Source of the DNA: JBCDBH01 sp039184055
GTDB taxonomy: Bacteria; Acidobacteriota; Thermoanaerobaculia; Multivoradales; J023
DNA: 16,146 bases
Direction of reading: 5' to 3'
NCBI GenBank assembly: GCA_039184055.1
Contig: JBCDBH010000109.1
Location: 1-16,146 of the forward strand
Part shown: positions 1-6,401 of the stretch, piece after piece
Layout: each line of letters opens with the position of its first letter
Position numbering within the stretch: position 1 is the first letter of the stretch
Program-made: the position numbers and the translations under genes
The notes under the pieces: model-generated
What the model was told of the DNA's origin: nothing
Database searches by the model: none
What the model saw: only the letters and a program-made list of their open reading frames with translations

Positions 1-223
1 CGAGCGCCGGTGGCAGGTCGGTGGTGAAGCGCAGCCGGCCGGCTTCCATGTTCTTGCGTACCAAGGTCTTGAGACCGGGCTCGAAGATCGGCACCTCGCC
101 ACCGGTCAACATGTCGACTTTGGCGGCGTCTTTGTCGACTCCGGTGACGTTCATCCCGAAATCGGCCAGACAGGCGCCGGTCACCAGACCGACGTACCCA
201 CTACCCACTACGCAGATGTTCAT
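1..223 (-). CDS. ugd: UDP-glucose 6-dehydrogenase, N-terminal part (cut by window edge)
   Basis: This is the first 74 codons of a UDP-glucose 6-dehydrogenase, which oxidises UDP-glucose to UDP-glucuronate with two NAD+ in the cytoplasm. The visible N-terminus MNICVVGSGYVGLVTGACLA is the Rossmann dinucleotide-binding loop (GxGYVG) typical of the UDP-glucose/GDP-mannose dehydrogenase family. It is followed by the second beta strand ending in an acidic residue (GVDKD) and by the family motif PIFEPGL. The start is the ATG at 223-221, preceded by AGGAG with a 6-base spacer. The gene follows the UDP-glucuronate 4-epimerase on the same strand. The two would act in sequence: dehydrogenase makes UDP-GlcA and the epimerase converts it to UDP-GalA. 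The catalytic cysteine lies outside the window, so intactness cannot be judged. Confidence 0.93.
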   Translation of the reverse strand, partial: MNICVVGSGYVGLVTGACLADFGMNVTGVDKDAAKVDMLTGGEVPIFEPGLKTLVRKNMEAGRLRFTTDLPPAL

Positions 224-266
224 AGCTGCTCCTATCGCGGCGTGTTCCCGTCTCCGTTACCTGGGG

Positions 267-283
267 TCGTTCGTGGCGAACGA
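267..283. promoter_or_regulatory. Perfect 7-bp dyad upstream of ugd
   Basis: The sequence TCGTTCG-TGG-CGAACGA is a perfect inverted repeat with 7-base arms and a 3-base centre, about 45 bases upstream of the ugd start. It could be an operator or a small leader hairpin. No convincing -35/-10 pair is visible beside it, so its role is unproven. Confidence 0.3.
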
Positions 284-322
284 TGCGGGACTGGGGGATG
301 GAGGGGAGGGAGATGCCTGTGA

Positions 323-342
323 CGGTGGCTCGTGAGCCACCG
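323..342 (-). terminator. GC-rich hairpin after the epimerase gene (terminator-like, no U-tract)
   Basis: Arms CGGTGGCTC (323-331) and GAGCCACCG (334-342) form a perfect 9-bp inverted repeat separated by two bases. It lies 15 bases beyond the stop codon of the epimerase gene. There is no T-run on either side, so it is not a canonical intrinsic terminator. It may cause pausing, protect the 3' end, or separate epimerase and ugd transcript levels. Confidence 0.35.
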
Positions 343-357
343 GAAGTCTTGTTGGAA

Positions 358-1326
358 TCAGTCGCTCGAGGCGGCGTGTGTCCGCGTCTCCTCGTACCAG
401 GCGACGAAGCGCCGGAGGCCTTCGCGGATGGGAACCTTGGGCCGATAGCCGAGCAGCCGAGCGGCCTTGCTCACGTCGGCGTAGGTGATCGGCACGTCGC
501 CGGGCTGATCAGGAAGATATTCGATCCGTGGCTCGACGGCAAGCTCGGCCGCCAGGATCGTCACCAGGTCGCTCAGCTCGGTGGTTTCGGCACCGCCGAG
601 ATTGATGATCTCGAAGCCCGGTGAGAGGTCGAGCGCCGCGACCACGCCGTCGACGATGTCGTCGATATAGGTGTAGTCACGGCGGCTGCCGCCGTCGCCG
701 AAAAGCGGAATGGTCTCGCCACGGGCGAGACGGTCGGTGAATTTGGCGATCGCCATCTCGGGGCGTTGACGCGGTCCGTAGACCGTGAAGAAACGCAGGC
801 AGGCGATCCGCATGCCGTAGAGATGGTGGTAGTTGTAGCAGATCAGCTCACCGGTGCGTTTGGTGGTGGCGTAGGGGCTGATCGGCTGGTCGATCGGATC
901 GTCTTCGGCGAAAGGCACCTTCTCATTGATGCCGTAGACCGACGACGACGAACCGAAGATGAAGCGGTTCGGGCCGTGACGCCGCGAGGCTTCGAGCAGA
1001 CGCAGGGTGCCGATGCAGTTGACGTCTTCGTAGAGCACCGGCTCGGTGAGGCTCGGCCGCACGCCGGCGCGTGCCGCCAGGTGGACGACGGCGTCGAAGC
1101 CACTGTCTTCGAAAAGATCGTCGACCAGGGTGGCGTCGCGAATATCGCCTTCGATCAGCCGCGCGCCCCGGTCGAGCAACCGTTTGGCGTTGTGTCGTTT
1201 CTTGGCCGGATCGTAGAAATCGTTGAAGTTGTCGAGAAGGGTGACCACGTCACCACGCTCGAGCAACCGCTCACCGAGATGCGAGCCGATAAAGCCGGCA
1301 CCGCCGGTTATCAGAATATGAGCCAT
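358..1326 (-). CDS. UDP-glucuronate 4-epimerase-like NAD-dependent epimerase
   Basis: The 322-residue product is an extended short-chain dehydrogenase/reductase of the NAD-dependent sugar-nucleotide epimerase family. The NAD-binding loop GGAGFIGSH is at residues 8-16. DNFNDFYDP (32-40) is the characteristic stretch of UDP-glucuronate 4-epimerases. The catalytic serines lie in GSSSSVYG (125-132), and the catalytic pair is Y152/K156 in YATTK. A substrate-site segment TVYGPRQRPEMA follows at 181-192. The length matches the family. The reaction inferred is UDP-GlcA to UDP-GalA, supplying galacturonate for LPS or capsule. Its stop is 134 bases before ugd, whose product supplies the substrate. It starts 26 bases after mlaD on the same strand, suggesting read-through from the transporter operon. 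The ribosome-binding site is weak (GGGAG about 13 bases upstream). Other UDP-hexose epimerase or dehydratase activities cannot be excluded. Confidence 0.88.
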   Translation of the reverse strand: MAHILITGGAGFIGSHLGERLLERGDVVTLLDNFNDFYDPAKKRHNAKRLLDRGARLIEGDIRDATLVDDLFEDSGFDAVVHLAARAGVRPSLTEPVLYEDVNCIGTLRLLEASRRHGPNRFIFGSSSSVYGINEKVPFAEDDPIDQPISPYATTKRTGELICYNYHHLYGMRIACLRFFTVYGPRQRPEMAIAKFTDRLARGETIPLFGDGGSRRDYTYIDDIVDGVVAALDLSPGFEIINLGGAETTELSDLVTILAAELAVEPRIEYLPDQPGDVPITYADVSKAARLLGYRPKVPIREGLRRFVAWYEETRTHAASSD

Positions 1327-1352
1327 CGAGATCGCTTGCTCCCCATCCAGGC

Positions 1353-2519
1353 TCAGCGTTGCGGCGCCGCTGGATCTTCTTCCGGTCCGGTCTCGCCGAC
1401 CGTGTCCTCGTAACGTTTTTCGATGCCCGCTTTTTGACGATTACGGATCAACCAACGCAGCATCCACGATTCTTCGATGCCGACGATAACATCGTTGAGC
1501 GCTTCGTACACCGAGGGGTCGTGGAGCAGACGGCTGACCGTGCCATCGCCCTCGTCGACGTCTTTGACGATGCTGTTGAGACGCTCGAGCAGCGCGTCGA
1601 GCTCGTCGGTCACCGACTCGGCGTAGGCTTCGTCGTAGAGCAGCTTGGGCAAAAGACCGTCGGCTTCACGGACGTCGACCGATAGGGCTTCGATGCTCTC
1701 CGAGGCGGCTTCGAGATGCGCCAGGGTGTCGTCGATCTTGGTTTTGAGACTCGGGTCGTGGATCAGCGCGGGCAGCAGACCGTCACCCTGATCGACGTTG
1801 GTCACCACGACTTCGAGCTGGGCGAGGGTGCGCGCCAGCTGATCGCCCATTTGGCGGTCGTAGAGCAGACGCCCGATCGGCCCACGGGCTTCGTCGAGCG
1901 CGTCGAGATGGCCGTCTATCCGGCCGAGAATGCTCACCGTTTGCTCGAGCACCGAGACTTCGCCTTCGGGAATCGGCTTGAAGAGCTCGCCGGCCAGACC
2001 TTCCCCCTGTTCGAGACGATCGAGAATCGCTTTCAAGCTCGACGAGATGGCGACGACATTGTCCATCACGTCTTCACCCGAGGCGATCAGACGGTCGACG
2101 TCGGTGGCGTCGGCGGCTTGAATGTTGCCCCCGTCGGGCACCTGCTCGGCGTCGCCCGAGCCCGAGGTGAGCTCGACGAATTTGTCGCCCAGCAGACCGA
2201 GCGTCTTGATCCGCGCGCGCGAGTCTTCGCGGATCCGCGCGGCGTAGCGGCGGTCGATCTCGACCTCGACGATCAGCTTGGTCTCGGTGGGGTTCTCGGG
2301 CAGCCGCACGTCGGCGACGTCGCCGACATCGACGCCGTTGAGCTGCACCGGGTTGCCGGCCTGCAGTCCGCCGACGTTGTTGAAATAGACCTTGTAAGTA
2401 TTGGTGTCGCGAAAGACGTTGCTACGGTCACCGACCAGGAAGATCAGCACCGCGAAAGCGATCAGGGCCATCAAGACCAGCAGACCGACTCGCGCGACCG
2501 GGATTTTCTTACGTGGCAT
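1353..2519 (-). CDS. mlaD: MlaD-like MCE-domain lipid transport protein with repetitive C-terminal tail
   Basis: The 388-residue product is the substrate-binding MCE subunit of an Mla-type ABC transporter that moves phospholipids between the two membranes. A single N-terminal membrane anchor (residues 10-29) leads to a periplasmic MCE domain at about 40-120, including FNNVGGLQAGNPVQLNGVDV and the conserved LGLLGDKFVEL. Residues 165-350 hold about five degenerate repeats of 34-41 residues. Each has a core like GDGLLPALIHDPS followed by an amphipathic helix; cores start near 171, 211, 244, 285 and 323. The tail ends in a basic segment (WLIRNRQK). I chose the ATG at 2519 because GGAGGT lies 5 bases upstream. 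A longer reading frame from 2561 would overlap mlaF more deeply. The gene overlaps the end of mlaF by 11 bases, so translational coupling is likely. Confidence 0.9.
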   Translation of the reverse strand: MPRKKIPVARVGLLVLMALIAFAVLIFLVGDRSNVFRDTNTYKVYFNNVGGLQAGNPVQLNGVDVGDVADVRLPENPTETKLIVEVEIDRRYAARIREDSRARIKTLGLLGDKFVELTSGSGDAEQVPDGGNIQAADATDVDRLIASGEDVMDNVVAISSSLKAILDRLEQGEGLAGELFKPIPEGEVSVLEQTVSILGRIDGHLDALDEARGPIGRLLYDRQMGDQLARTLAQLEVVVTNVDQGDGLLPALIHDPSLKTKIDDTLAHLEAASESIEALSVDVREADGLLPKLLYDEAYAESVTDELDALLERLNSIVKDVDEGDGTVSRLLHDPSVYEALNDVIVGIEESWMLRWLIRNRQKAGIEKRYEDTVGETGPEEDPAAPQR

Positions 2520-3261
2520 CTTCGACCTCCGCGTCTCCGGCGAGAAAGCGCCGTAAGACATCGTCGTCCGAGGCGTCGGCTTCGGCCCAGGTGCCGAGAA
2601 AACGGAATCGGCCGCCCTCGAGAAAGCCGATCCGATCGCCGACCGACCGCGCCAGGGGTAGATCGTGGGTCACCACCACCGCGGTGGTGCCGAGCTCGCG
2701 TTGCGCGGTGAGCATCAATTTGCCGATCGCCGCGCTGGTCACCGGGTCGAGACCGGTGGTCGGCTCGTCGTAGAGCACCACCTCCGGGTCGAGGGCCAGC
2801 GAGCGCGCCAGGGCGACCCGCTTTTTCATTCCGCCGGAGAGCTCGGCGGGAACTTTGTCGTCGATATCGCGCAGCCGCACCATGGCGAGCTTTTGATGCA
2901 CCCGATCGGCGATGCCCTCGGCGTCGAGATCGGCGTGCTCGCGGAGCGGAAAGGCGACGTTTTCGAAGACGGTCATCGAATCGAAGAGCGCGCCGCCCTG
3001 AAAGAGCATGGCGATACGTCGACGGATCGGGTAGAGCTCACGCTCGCTGAGCGTGCCGAGATCGGTACCGTCGAAATGCACGCTGCCGTCGTCGGGGGAT
3101 TCGAGCCCGTTGAGCTGACGCAGAGTGACGCTTTTGCCCGTGCCGGAGCGCCCGAGGACGACAAAGCACTCGCCACGCTCGACGTCGAAATCGAGCCCGT
3201 CGAGCACGATCTTGTCGCCGTACCCTTTCTCGAGGCCGCGGACTTCGAAAAGGGCCGTCAT
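2509..3261 (-). CDS. mlaF: MlaF-like ABC transporter ATPase
   Basis: The 250-residue product is the cytoplasmic ATPase of the MlaE/F/D lipid transporter. Every nucleotide-binding motif is present: Walker A GRSGTGKS (37-44), Q-loop Q88, ABC signature LSGGM (141-145), Walker B VVLYDEPTTGLD (161-172) and an H-loop in VVVTHDL. The signature LSGGMKKRVALARSLA is typical of the Mla/Ttg2A/MkL subfamily. The ATG at 3261 is used because it falls in an ATGA junction with a tiny upstream frame created by a 17-base duplication (see the repeat at 3255-3286). It lies 13 bases after the mlaE stop and overlaps mlaD by 11 bases. Confidence 0.93.
   Translation of the reverse strand: MTALFEVRGLEKGYGDKIVLDGLDFDVERGECFVVLGRSGTGKSVTLRQLNGLESPDDGSVHFDGTDLGTLSERELYPIRRRIAMLFQGGALFDSMTVFENVAFPLREHADLDAEGIADRVHQKLAMVRLRDIDDKVPAELSGGMKKRVALARSLALDPEVVLYDEPTTGLDPVTSAAIGKLMLTAQRELGTTAVVVTHDLPLARSVGDRIGFLEGGRFRFLGTWAEADASDDDVLRRFLAGDAEVEDAT
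2525..2530 (-). promoter_or_regulatory. Shine-Dalgarno site that sets the mlaD start
   Basis: The minus strand reads GGAGGT here, 5 bases before the ATG at 2519-2517. It lies inside the last codons of mlaF and supports the shorter MPRKK start over the upstream in-frame ATG at 2561. Confidence 0.75.
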
Positions 3262-3286
3262 GAGAACAACACCGTCATGAGAACAA
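3255..3286. repeat. Tandem duplication of the mlaE/mlaF start-stop junction (17-base period)
   Basis: The 15-mer CCGTCATGAGAACAA occurs at 3255-3269 and again at 3272-3286, a period of 17 bases. On the coding (minus) strand each copy contains the end of mlaE and an ATG. The first copy carries the mlaE stop overlapping an ATG in ATGA (3278-3275). That ATG opens a 6-codon frame (MTVLFS, stop 3260-3258) whose own stop overlaps the mlaF ATG in a second ATGA (3261-3258). Because 17 is not a multiple of three, the copy cannot simply extend either protein. Confidence 0.9.
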
Positions 3287-4078
3287 ACCCGCGATCAAGT
3301 AGAAGACCTTGGTCAGAAAGAAGTCCGAGACCAGCACCATGATCGACGCCAGGACGACGGTATCGGTGGTGGCGCGGCCGACGCCGTCGGCGCCACCACG
3401 TGCGGTGAGCCCGTTGTGACACGCGATGATGGTGATGAAGAAGGCGAAGACGAATGATTTGCCGAGCCCGGAGAGGATGTCGTCGAAGGTCAGCGACGTC
3501 AGCACATCGTTGATGTAGAAGCCGGCCGAGACCTGGAGCTGGCCGACCGCGATCACCAAGCCGCCGAGGATGCCCAGGACATTGCCGATCACGGTCAAGG
3601 CGGGCAGCATCACCAGCGCGGCGATCAGCTTGGGCGCGACGAGCTTTTTCACCGGGTCGGCGGCCATCGAGCGCAGCGCGTCGATTTGCTCGGTGACCTT
3701 CATCGTGCCGAGCTCGGCGGTCATGCCGGCGCCGATCCGCCCCCCGACGATCAGCGCCACCAGCACCGGACCGAGCTCGCGGGTGAGCGATTTCGAGACC
3801 ACCGTGCCGATGTAGTACTTGACCCCCAATTGCGGCAGGCTGTACGCGGTTTGGAGAGCGAGAACCATGCCGGTGAAGATGGTGGTGATCGACGCCACGC
3901 CAAACGACCGAACGCCGATTTGCTCCATCTGATGCACCCAGGTGCGCCATTCGAACGGTGGCCGCAGCATGGCGAGAAGGCTCTGGAAGCTGAGCAGCGC
4001 GAGCTCGCCGGCAAGCTGCACGGCGTTGGTGATGAACCCCGGGACGAGGCTGCCGCGTGATGAGGTCGATTCGCTCAT
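3275..4078 (-). CDS. mlaE: MlaE-like ABC transporter permease
   Basis: The 267-residue product is the inner-membrane permease of the Mla-type lipid transporter. It has an amphipathic N-terminus and about five hydrophobic segments: ITTIFTGMVLALQ, the GPVLVALIVGGRIGAGMTAELG region, LIAALVMLPALTVIGNVLGILGG, SFVFAFFITIIAC and IMVLVSDFFLTKVFYLI. The stretch GRIGAGMTAELGTMKVTEQIDAL is the most conserved part of MlaE/YrbE proteins. CHNGLTARGGADGVGRATTDTVV is also family-typical. I chose the ATG at 4078 because it overlaps the stop of the preceding gene in ATGA (4078-4075). A longer frame from 4147 would overlap that gene by about 70 bases. The 3' end ATGA junction leads into mlaF through the duplicated linker. 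Confidence 0.93.
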   Translation of the reverse strand: MSESTSSRGSLVPGFITNAVQLAGELALLSFQSLLAMLRPPFEWRTWVHQMEQIGVRSFGVASITTIFTGMVLALQTAYSLPQLGVKYYIGTVVSKSLTRELGPVLVALIVGGRIGAGMTAELGTMKVTEQIDALRSMAADPVKKLVAPKLIAALVMLPALTVIGNVLGILGGLVIAVGQLQVSAGFYINDVLTSLTFDDILSGLGKSFVFAFFITIIACHNGLTARGGADGVGRATTDTVVLASIMVLVSDFFLTKVFYLIAGLFS

Positions 4079-4491
4079 CTTCGTAGCGGCCACCAGAACA
4101 CCGCGTGCGCCAGCGCGAAGGCGACATCGCTCGCCGCCACCACCCACAGCCCGCTCAGATCAGGTCGTTGCAAGGCCACCCACGCGAACATCGCCGCCCC
4201 GGTGGCGCGGCCGACGATGGCGATGACGATGATGCCTTTGTAGGCCACCGGATCGTAGGCGGCGAGCAGATAGCAGCCGCCGATCATGCACAGGAAGATG
4301 GCCATCAAATAGAGCCAGAACGGCTCACCGGGAAGCGGCAAGGAGAGCAGATTCGCCGGTACGTCTGGGGCCACCACCATGACCACGGCGAAGAAGAAAT
4401 CGTAGGCGGCACCTGCCCAAAGCGTCCAGCGCAGGGCGGCGAGGGCACGGGAGCGGCCGGTCAGGCCACCGGATGCCGGCGAAACGGTCAT
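4075..4491 (-). CDS. Small four-helix membrane protein of unknown function
   Basis: I do not recognise this 138-residue protein. It has four clear hydrophobic segments: about residues 18-41, 57-79, 85-107 and 113-135. A polar proline/glycine link (APDVPANLLSLPLPGEP) joins the first two, and the C-terminus is short and basic (WPLRR). No catalytic motif is visible. Its stop overlaps the mlaE start by 4 bases, so it is probably the first gene of the lipid-transport operon and co-translated with it. The start at 4491 (MTVSP) keeps it from overlapping the divergent acyltransferase gene. An in-frame ATG at 4596 would run into that gene. No good ribosome-binding site precedes 4491. It could be an accessory membrane factor for the transporter or simply a passenger. 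Confidence 0.72.
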   Translation of the reverse strand: MTVSPASGGLTGRSRALAALRWTLWAGAAYDFFFAVVMVVAPDVPANLLSLPLPGEPFWLYLMAIFLCMIGGCYLLAAYDPVAYKGIIVIAIVGRATGAAMFAWVALQRPDLSGLWVVAASDVAFALAHAVFWWPLRR

Positions 4492-4516
4492 GGCTGGAGC
4501 ATAGTACACTGCGTGG
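4492..4516. promoter_or_regulatory. Very short divergent intergenic region
   Basis: Only 25 bases separate the predicted minus-strand start (4491) and the plus-strand GTG (4517). The sequence around ATAGTACACT (4501-4510) gives a weak -10-like hexamer on the minus strand (TACTAT, 4506-4501), but no -35 match is visible on either strand. If both starts are right, at least one transcript would be nearly leaderless, or its promoter lies inside the opposing gene. Confidence 0.3.
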
Positions 4517-5305
4517 GTGCGAGCGCCCGCCCCTCTGCCCACCGACCCCGTTCCGCGACGAACCATCCTGACCCCGATCGGTAGTGTCATCGCCAATGGC
4601 TACCTCGTGGTGGCGACGTTGTTCTTCGGCTCCCTCGCGGCGGTGATCGGCTGGCTGCCACCGCGTGGTTTCTGGATGTATCAGCTGGCGCGGATGTGGA
4701 GCTGGGGCTGGCTGATCTTCGCCGGGATTCGCTTGCGGATTTTCGACCGACCGCCGCGCGAGCTCGGTGGCGCCATCTACATGTCGAATCATCAGAGTTA
4801 TTTCGACATTCCGACGCTGATCGGCACCCTGCCCGGGCAGACGCGCTTTCTCGCCAAGCGCATGCTGTTCAAGATTCCGATCTTCGGTTGGGCGCTCTAC
4901 GCCGGTGGCTTCATTCCGGTGGATCGTGGCGATCGACAGGCGGCGCGCAATACCTACGCGGCGGCGCTCAAGACTTTGGAGAAAGGTCATTCGATTCTGA
5001 TCTTTCCCGAGGAGACGCGCTCGGCCGACGGCAAGCTCAAACGATTCAAACGCGGCGGCGCGGTGATGGCGCTCGAGACCGGTTTCCCGATCGTACCGGT
5101 CGGTCTGCGTGGCACCCGCCAGGTGCAGCCGCGTGATCGCTGGACGGTGACTCCCGGGCGGGTCGAGATTCGCTATGGCGAGCCGATCGATCCCGGGGCG
5201 TTCGATGGCGACGATCCCCACGCTTTGCTCGACCGAGTCCGGGCCGAAATCGCCGCGCTCGCCGGCTTGGCCGATGACGACGCCCCCGAGGCGACGAGGA
5301 GATGA
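4517..5305 (+). CDS. plsC: 1-acyl-sn-glycerol-3-phosphate acyltransferase (PlsC family)
   Basis: The 262-residue product belongs to the PlsC/LPLAT family, which acylates lysophosphatidate to phosphatidate at the inner membrane. All four family blocks are present: NHQSYFD (91-97, catalytic H92 and D97), GGFIPVDR (130-137), FPEETRS (163-169) and VPVGLRGT (193-200). A hydrophobic segment at about residues 22-46 anchors the protein, and a second lies near 60-72. The start is the GTG at 4517. It lacks a strong ribosome-binding site, and an internal ATG at 4676 would remove the anchor, so the exact start is uncertain. It overlaps the next gene by 4 bases (ATGA) and heads a plus-strand run with mrp and the lpxH-like gene. 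Its divergent neighbour is the Mla-type operon, so the locus is centred on envelope lipids. Confidence 0.9.
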   Translation: MRAPAPLPTDPVPRRTILTPIGSVIANGYLVVATLFFGSLAAVIGWLPPRGFWMYQLARMWSWGWLIFAGIRLRIFDRPPRELGGAIYMSNHQSYFDIPTLIGTLPGQTRFLAKRMLFKIPIFGWALYAGGFIPVDRGDRQAARNTYAAALKTLEKGHSILIFPEETRSADGKLKRFKRGGAVMALETGFPIVPVGLRGTRQVQPRDRWTVTPGRVEIRYGEPIDPGAFDGDDPHALLDRVRAEIAALAGLADDDAPEATRR

Positions 5306-6393
5306 TGAATCACGAATTGAAAGATCAGGTGACCAAGGCGTTGCGCGACGTGAGCTACCCGGGCATGAGCCGCGACATCGTGTCGTTCGGCTTTGTTCGT
5401 TCGCTCGAGGTCGACGACGCCGGACGGGTCGAGGTCGTGCTCGAAATGTCGACCCACAATCCCGAGGCCGCCGAGCAGGTGCGTCGGGAAGCGGCGCTCG
5501 CCGCGGCGGGCGTCGAGGGGGTCGAGGCGGTCAACGTGGCGCTCGAGATGCAGCGTCCCGCCCGGCCGGCGCGGACCCAGCAGGCGGCGATGAGTCAGGC
5601 GGTCGATCTCGTGCCTGGCGTGAAGCACATCGTCGCGGTGGCCAGTGGCAAAGGCGGGGTCGGCAAGTCGACGGTGGCGTCGAATCTCGCCGTGCGGCTG
5701 GCGCACATGGGTAAGAAAGTCGGCTTGCTCGACGCCGATATCTACGGTCCGTCGTTGCCGACCATGTTCGGGATCACCGAGAAGCCACAGCTCGATGGCG
5801 AGACGCTGCTGCCTTTCGAGCGCTACGGTGTCAAGGTCATGTCGCTCGGTTTCATTCTCGAAATCGATACGCCGGTGATCTGGCGTGGACCGATGGTGGT
5901 CAAAGCGCTCGAACAATTGCTCGGTGACGTACGCTGGGGCGATCTCGACCTGTTGATCATCGACCTGCCACCCGGAACCGGCGACGCTCAGCTCACCCTC
6001 ACCCAACGGGTGCCTTTGGCGGCGGCGGTGATCGTCACCACGCCGCAGGACGTGGCGTTGATCGACGCTCGCAAGGGCCTGGCGATGTTTCGCAAGGTCA
6101 ACGTGCCGGTGGCCGGTATCGTCGAGAACATGTCGGGCCTCTGCTGCCCGCATTGTGGCGAGGTCACCCATATTTTCAAGAGCGGTGGTGGCGAGCGCAC
6201 CGCCGAGGTGCTCGGCACGGATTTTCTCGGTTCGATTCCGCTCGATCCGGCGGTGGTCGACAGTGGCGATACCGGTGAGCCGATCGTCGAGCGTGACCGC
6301 AAAGGCGTGCATGCCGAGGCGTTCGGGGTGGTGGCGCAAGGCGTGCTCGACGCTCTCACGAAACACAGCCGTCCCAAGCTGACCATCGTTTGA
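5302..6393 (+). CDS. mrp: Mrp/ApbC-type iron-sulfur cluster carrier ATPase
   Basis: The 363-residue product is a P-loop ATPase of the Mrp/NBP35 family that delivers Fe-S clusters to apoproteins in the cytoplasm. The N-terminal MIP18/DUF59-like domain spans about residues 5-83. It is followed by a deviant Walker A GKGGVGKST (116-124), the switch region LLDADIYGPSLP (142-153) and Walker B LLIIDLPPGTGDAQ (217-230). The metal-binding pair CPHC (C282, C285) lies in GLCCPHCGEVTH, where clusters bridge the dimer. Length and domain order match full-length bacterial Mrp. The first ATG (5302) overlaps the plsC stop in ATGA. A second ATG at 5305 is one codon downstream and sits at a better distance from GAGGAG, so the true start may be either. 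No residue essential to the family is missing. Confidence 0.93.
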   Translation: MMNHELKDQVTKALRDVSYPGMSRDIVSFGFVRSLEVDDAGRVEVVLEMSTHNPEAAEQVRREAALAAAGVEGVEAVNVALEMQRPARPARTQQAAMSQAVDLVPGVKHIVAVASGKGGVGKSTVASNLAVRLAHMGKKVGLLDADIYGPSLPTMFGITEKPQLDGETLLPFERYGVKVMSLGFILEIDTPVIWRGPMVVKALEQLLGDVRWGDLDLLIIDLPPGTGDAQLTLTQRVPLAAAVIVTTPQDVALIDARKGLAMFRKVNVPVAGIVENMSGLCCPHCGEVTHIFKSGGGERTAEVLGTDFLGSIPLDPAVVDSGDTGEPIVERDRKGVHAEAFGVVAQGVLDALTKHSRPKLTIV

Positions 6394-6401
6394 GCGTCGG
6401 G

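Noticed and set aside
3258..4127. 289-codon minus-strand frame overlapping mlaE and ending at the mlaF start
   Set aside because: It is an out-of-frame reading of mlaE with low-complexity R/H-rich sequence. Only its last six codons coincide with the real mini-frame in the duplicated junction.
4491..4596. N-terminal extension of the four-helix membrane protein from the ATG at 4596
   Set aside because: It would overlap the start of plsC by 80 bases and adds only a G/R-rich non-hydrophobic stretch.
5173..6366. 397-codon minus-strand open frame opposite plsC and mrp
   Set aside because: Composition is rich in H, R and D without any domain signal, and it is antisense to well-supported genes. It is a codon-bias shadow.
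6390..6401. TTG start of the lpxH-like gene overlapping the mrp stop
   Set aside because: It adds only four residues, and the ATG at 6402 places the metal motifs at normal LpxH distances. It is not excluded, only less likely.
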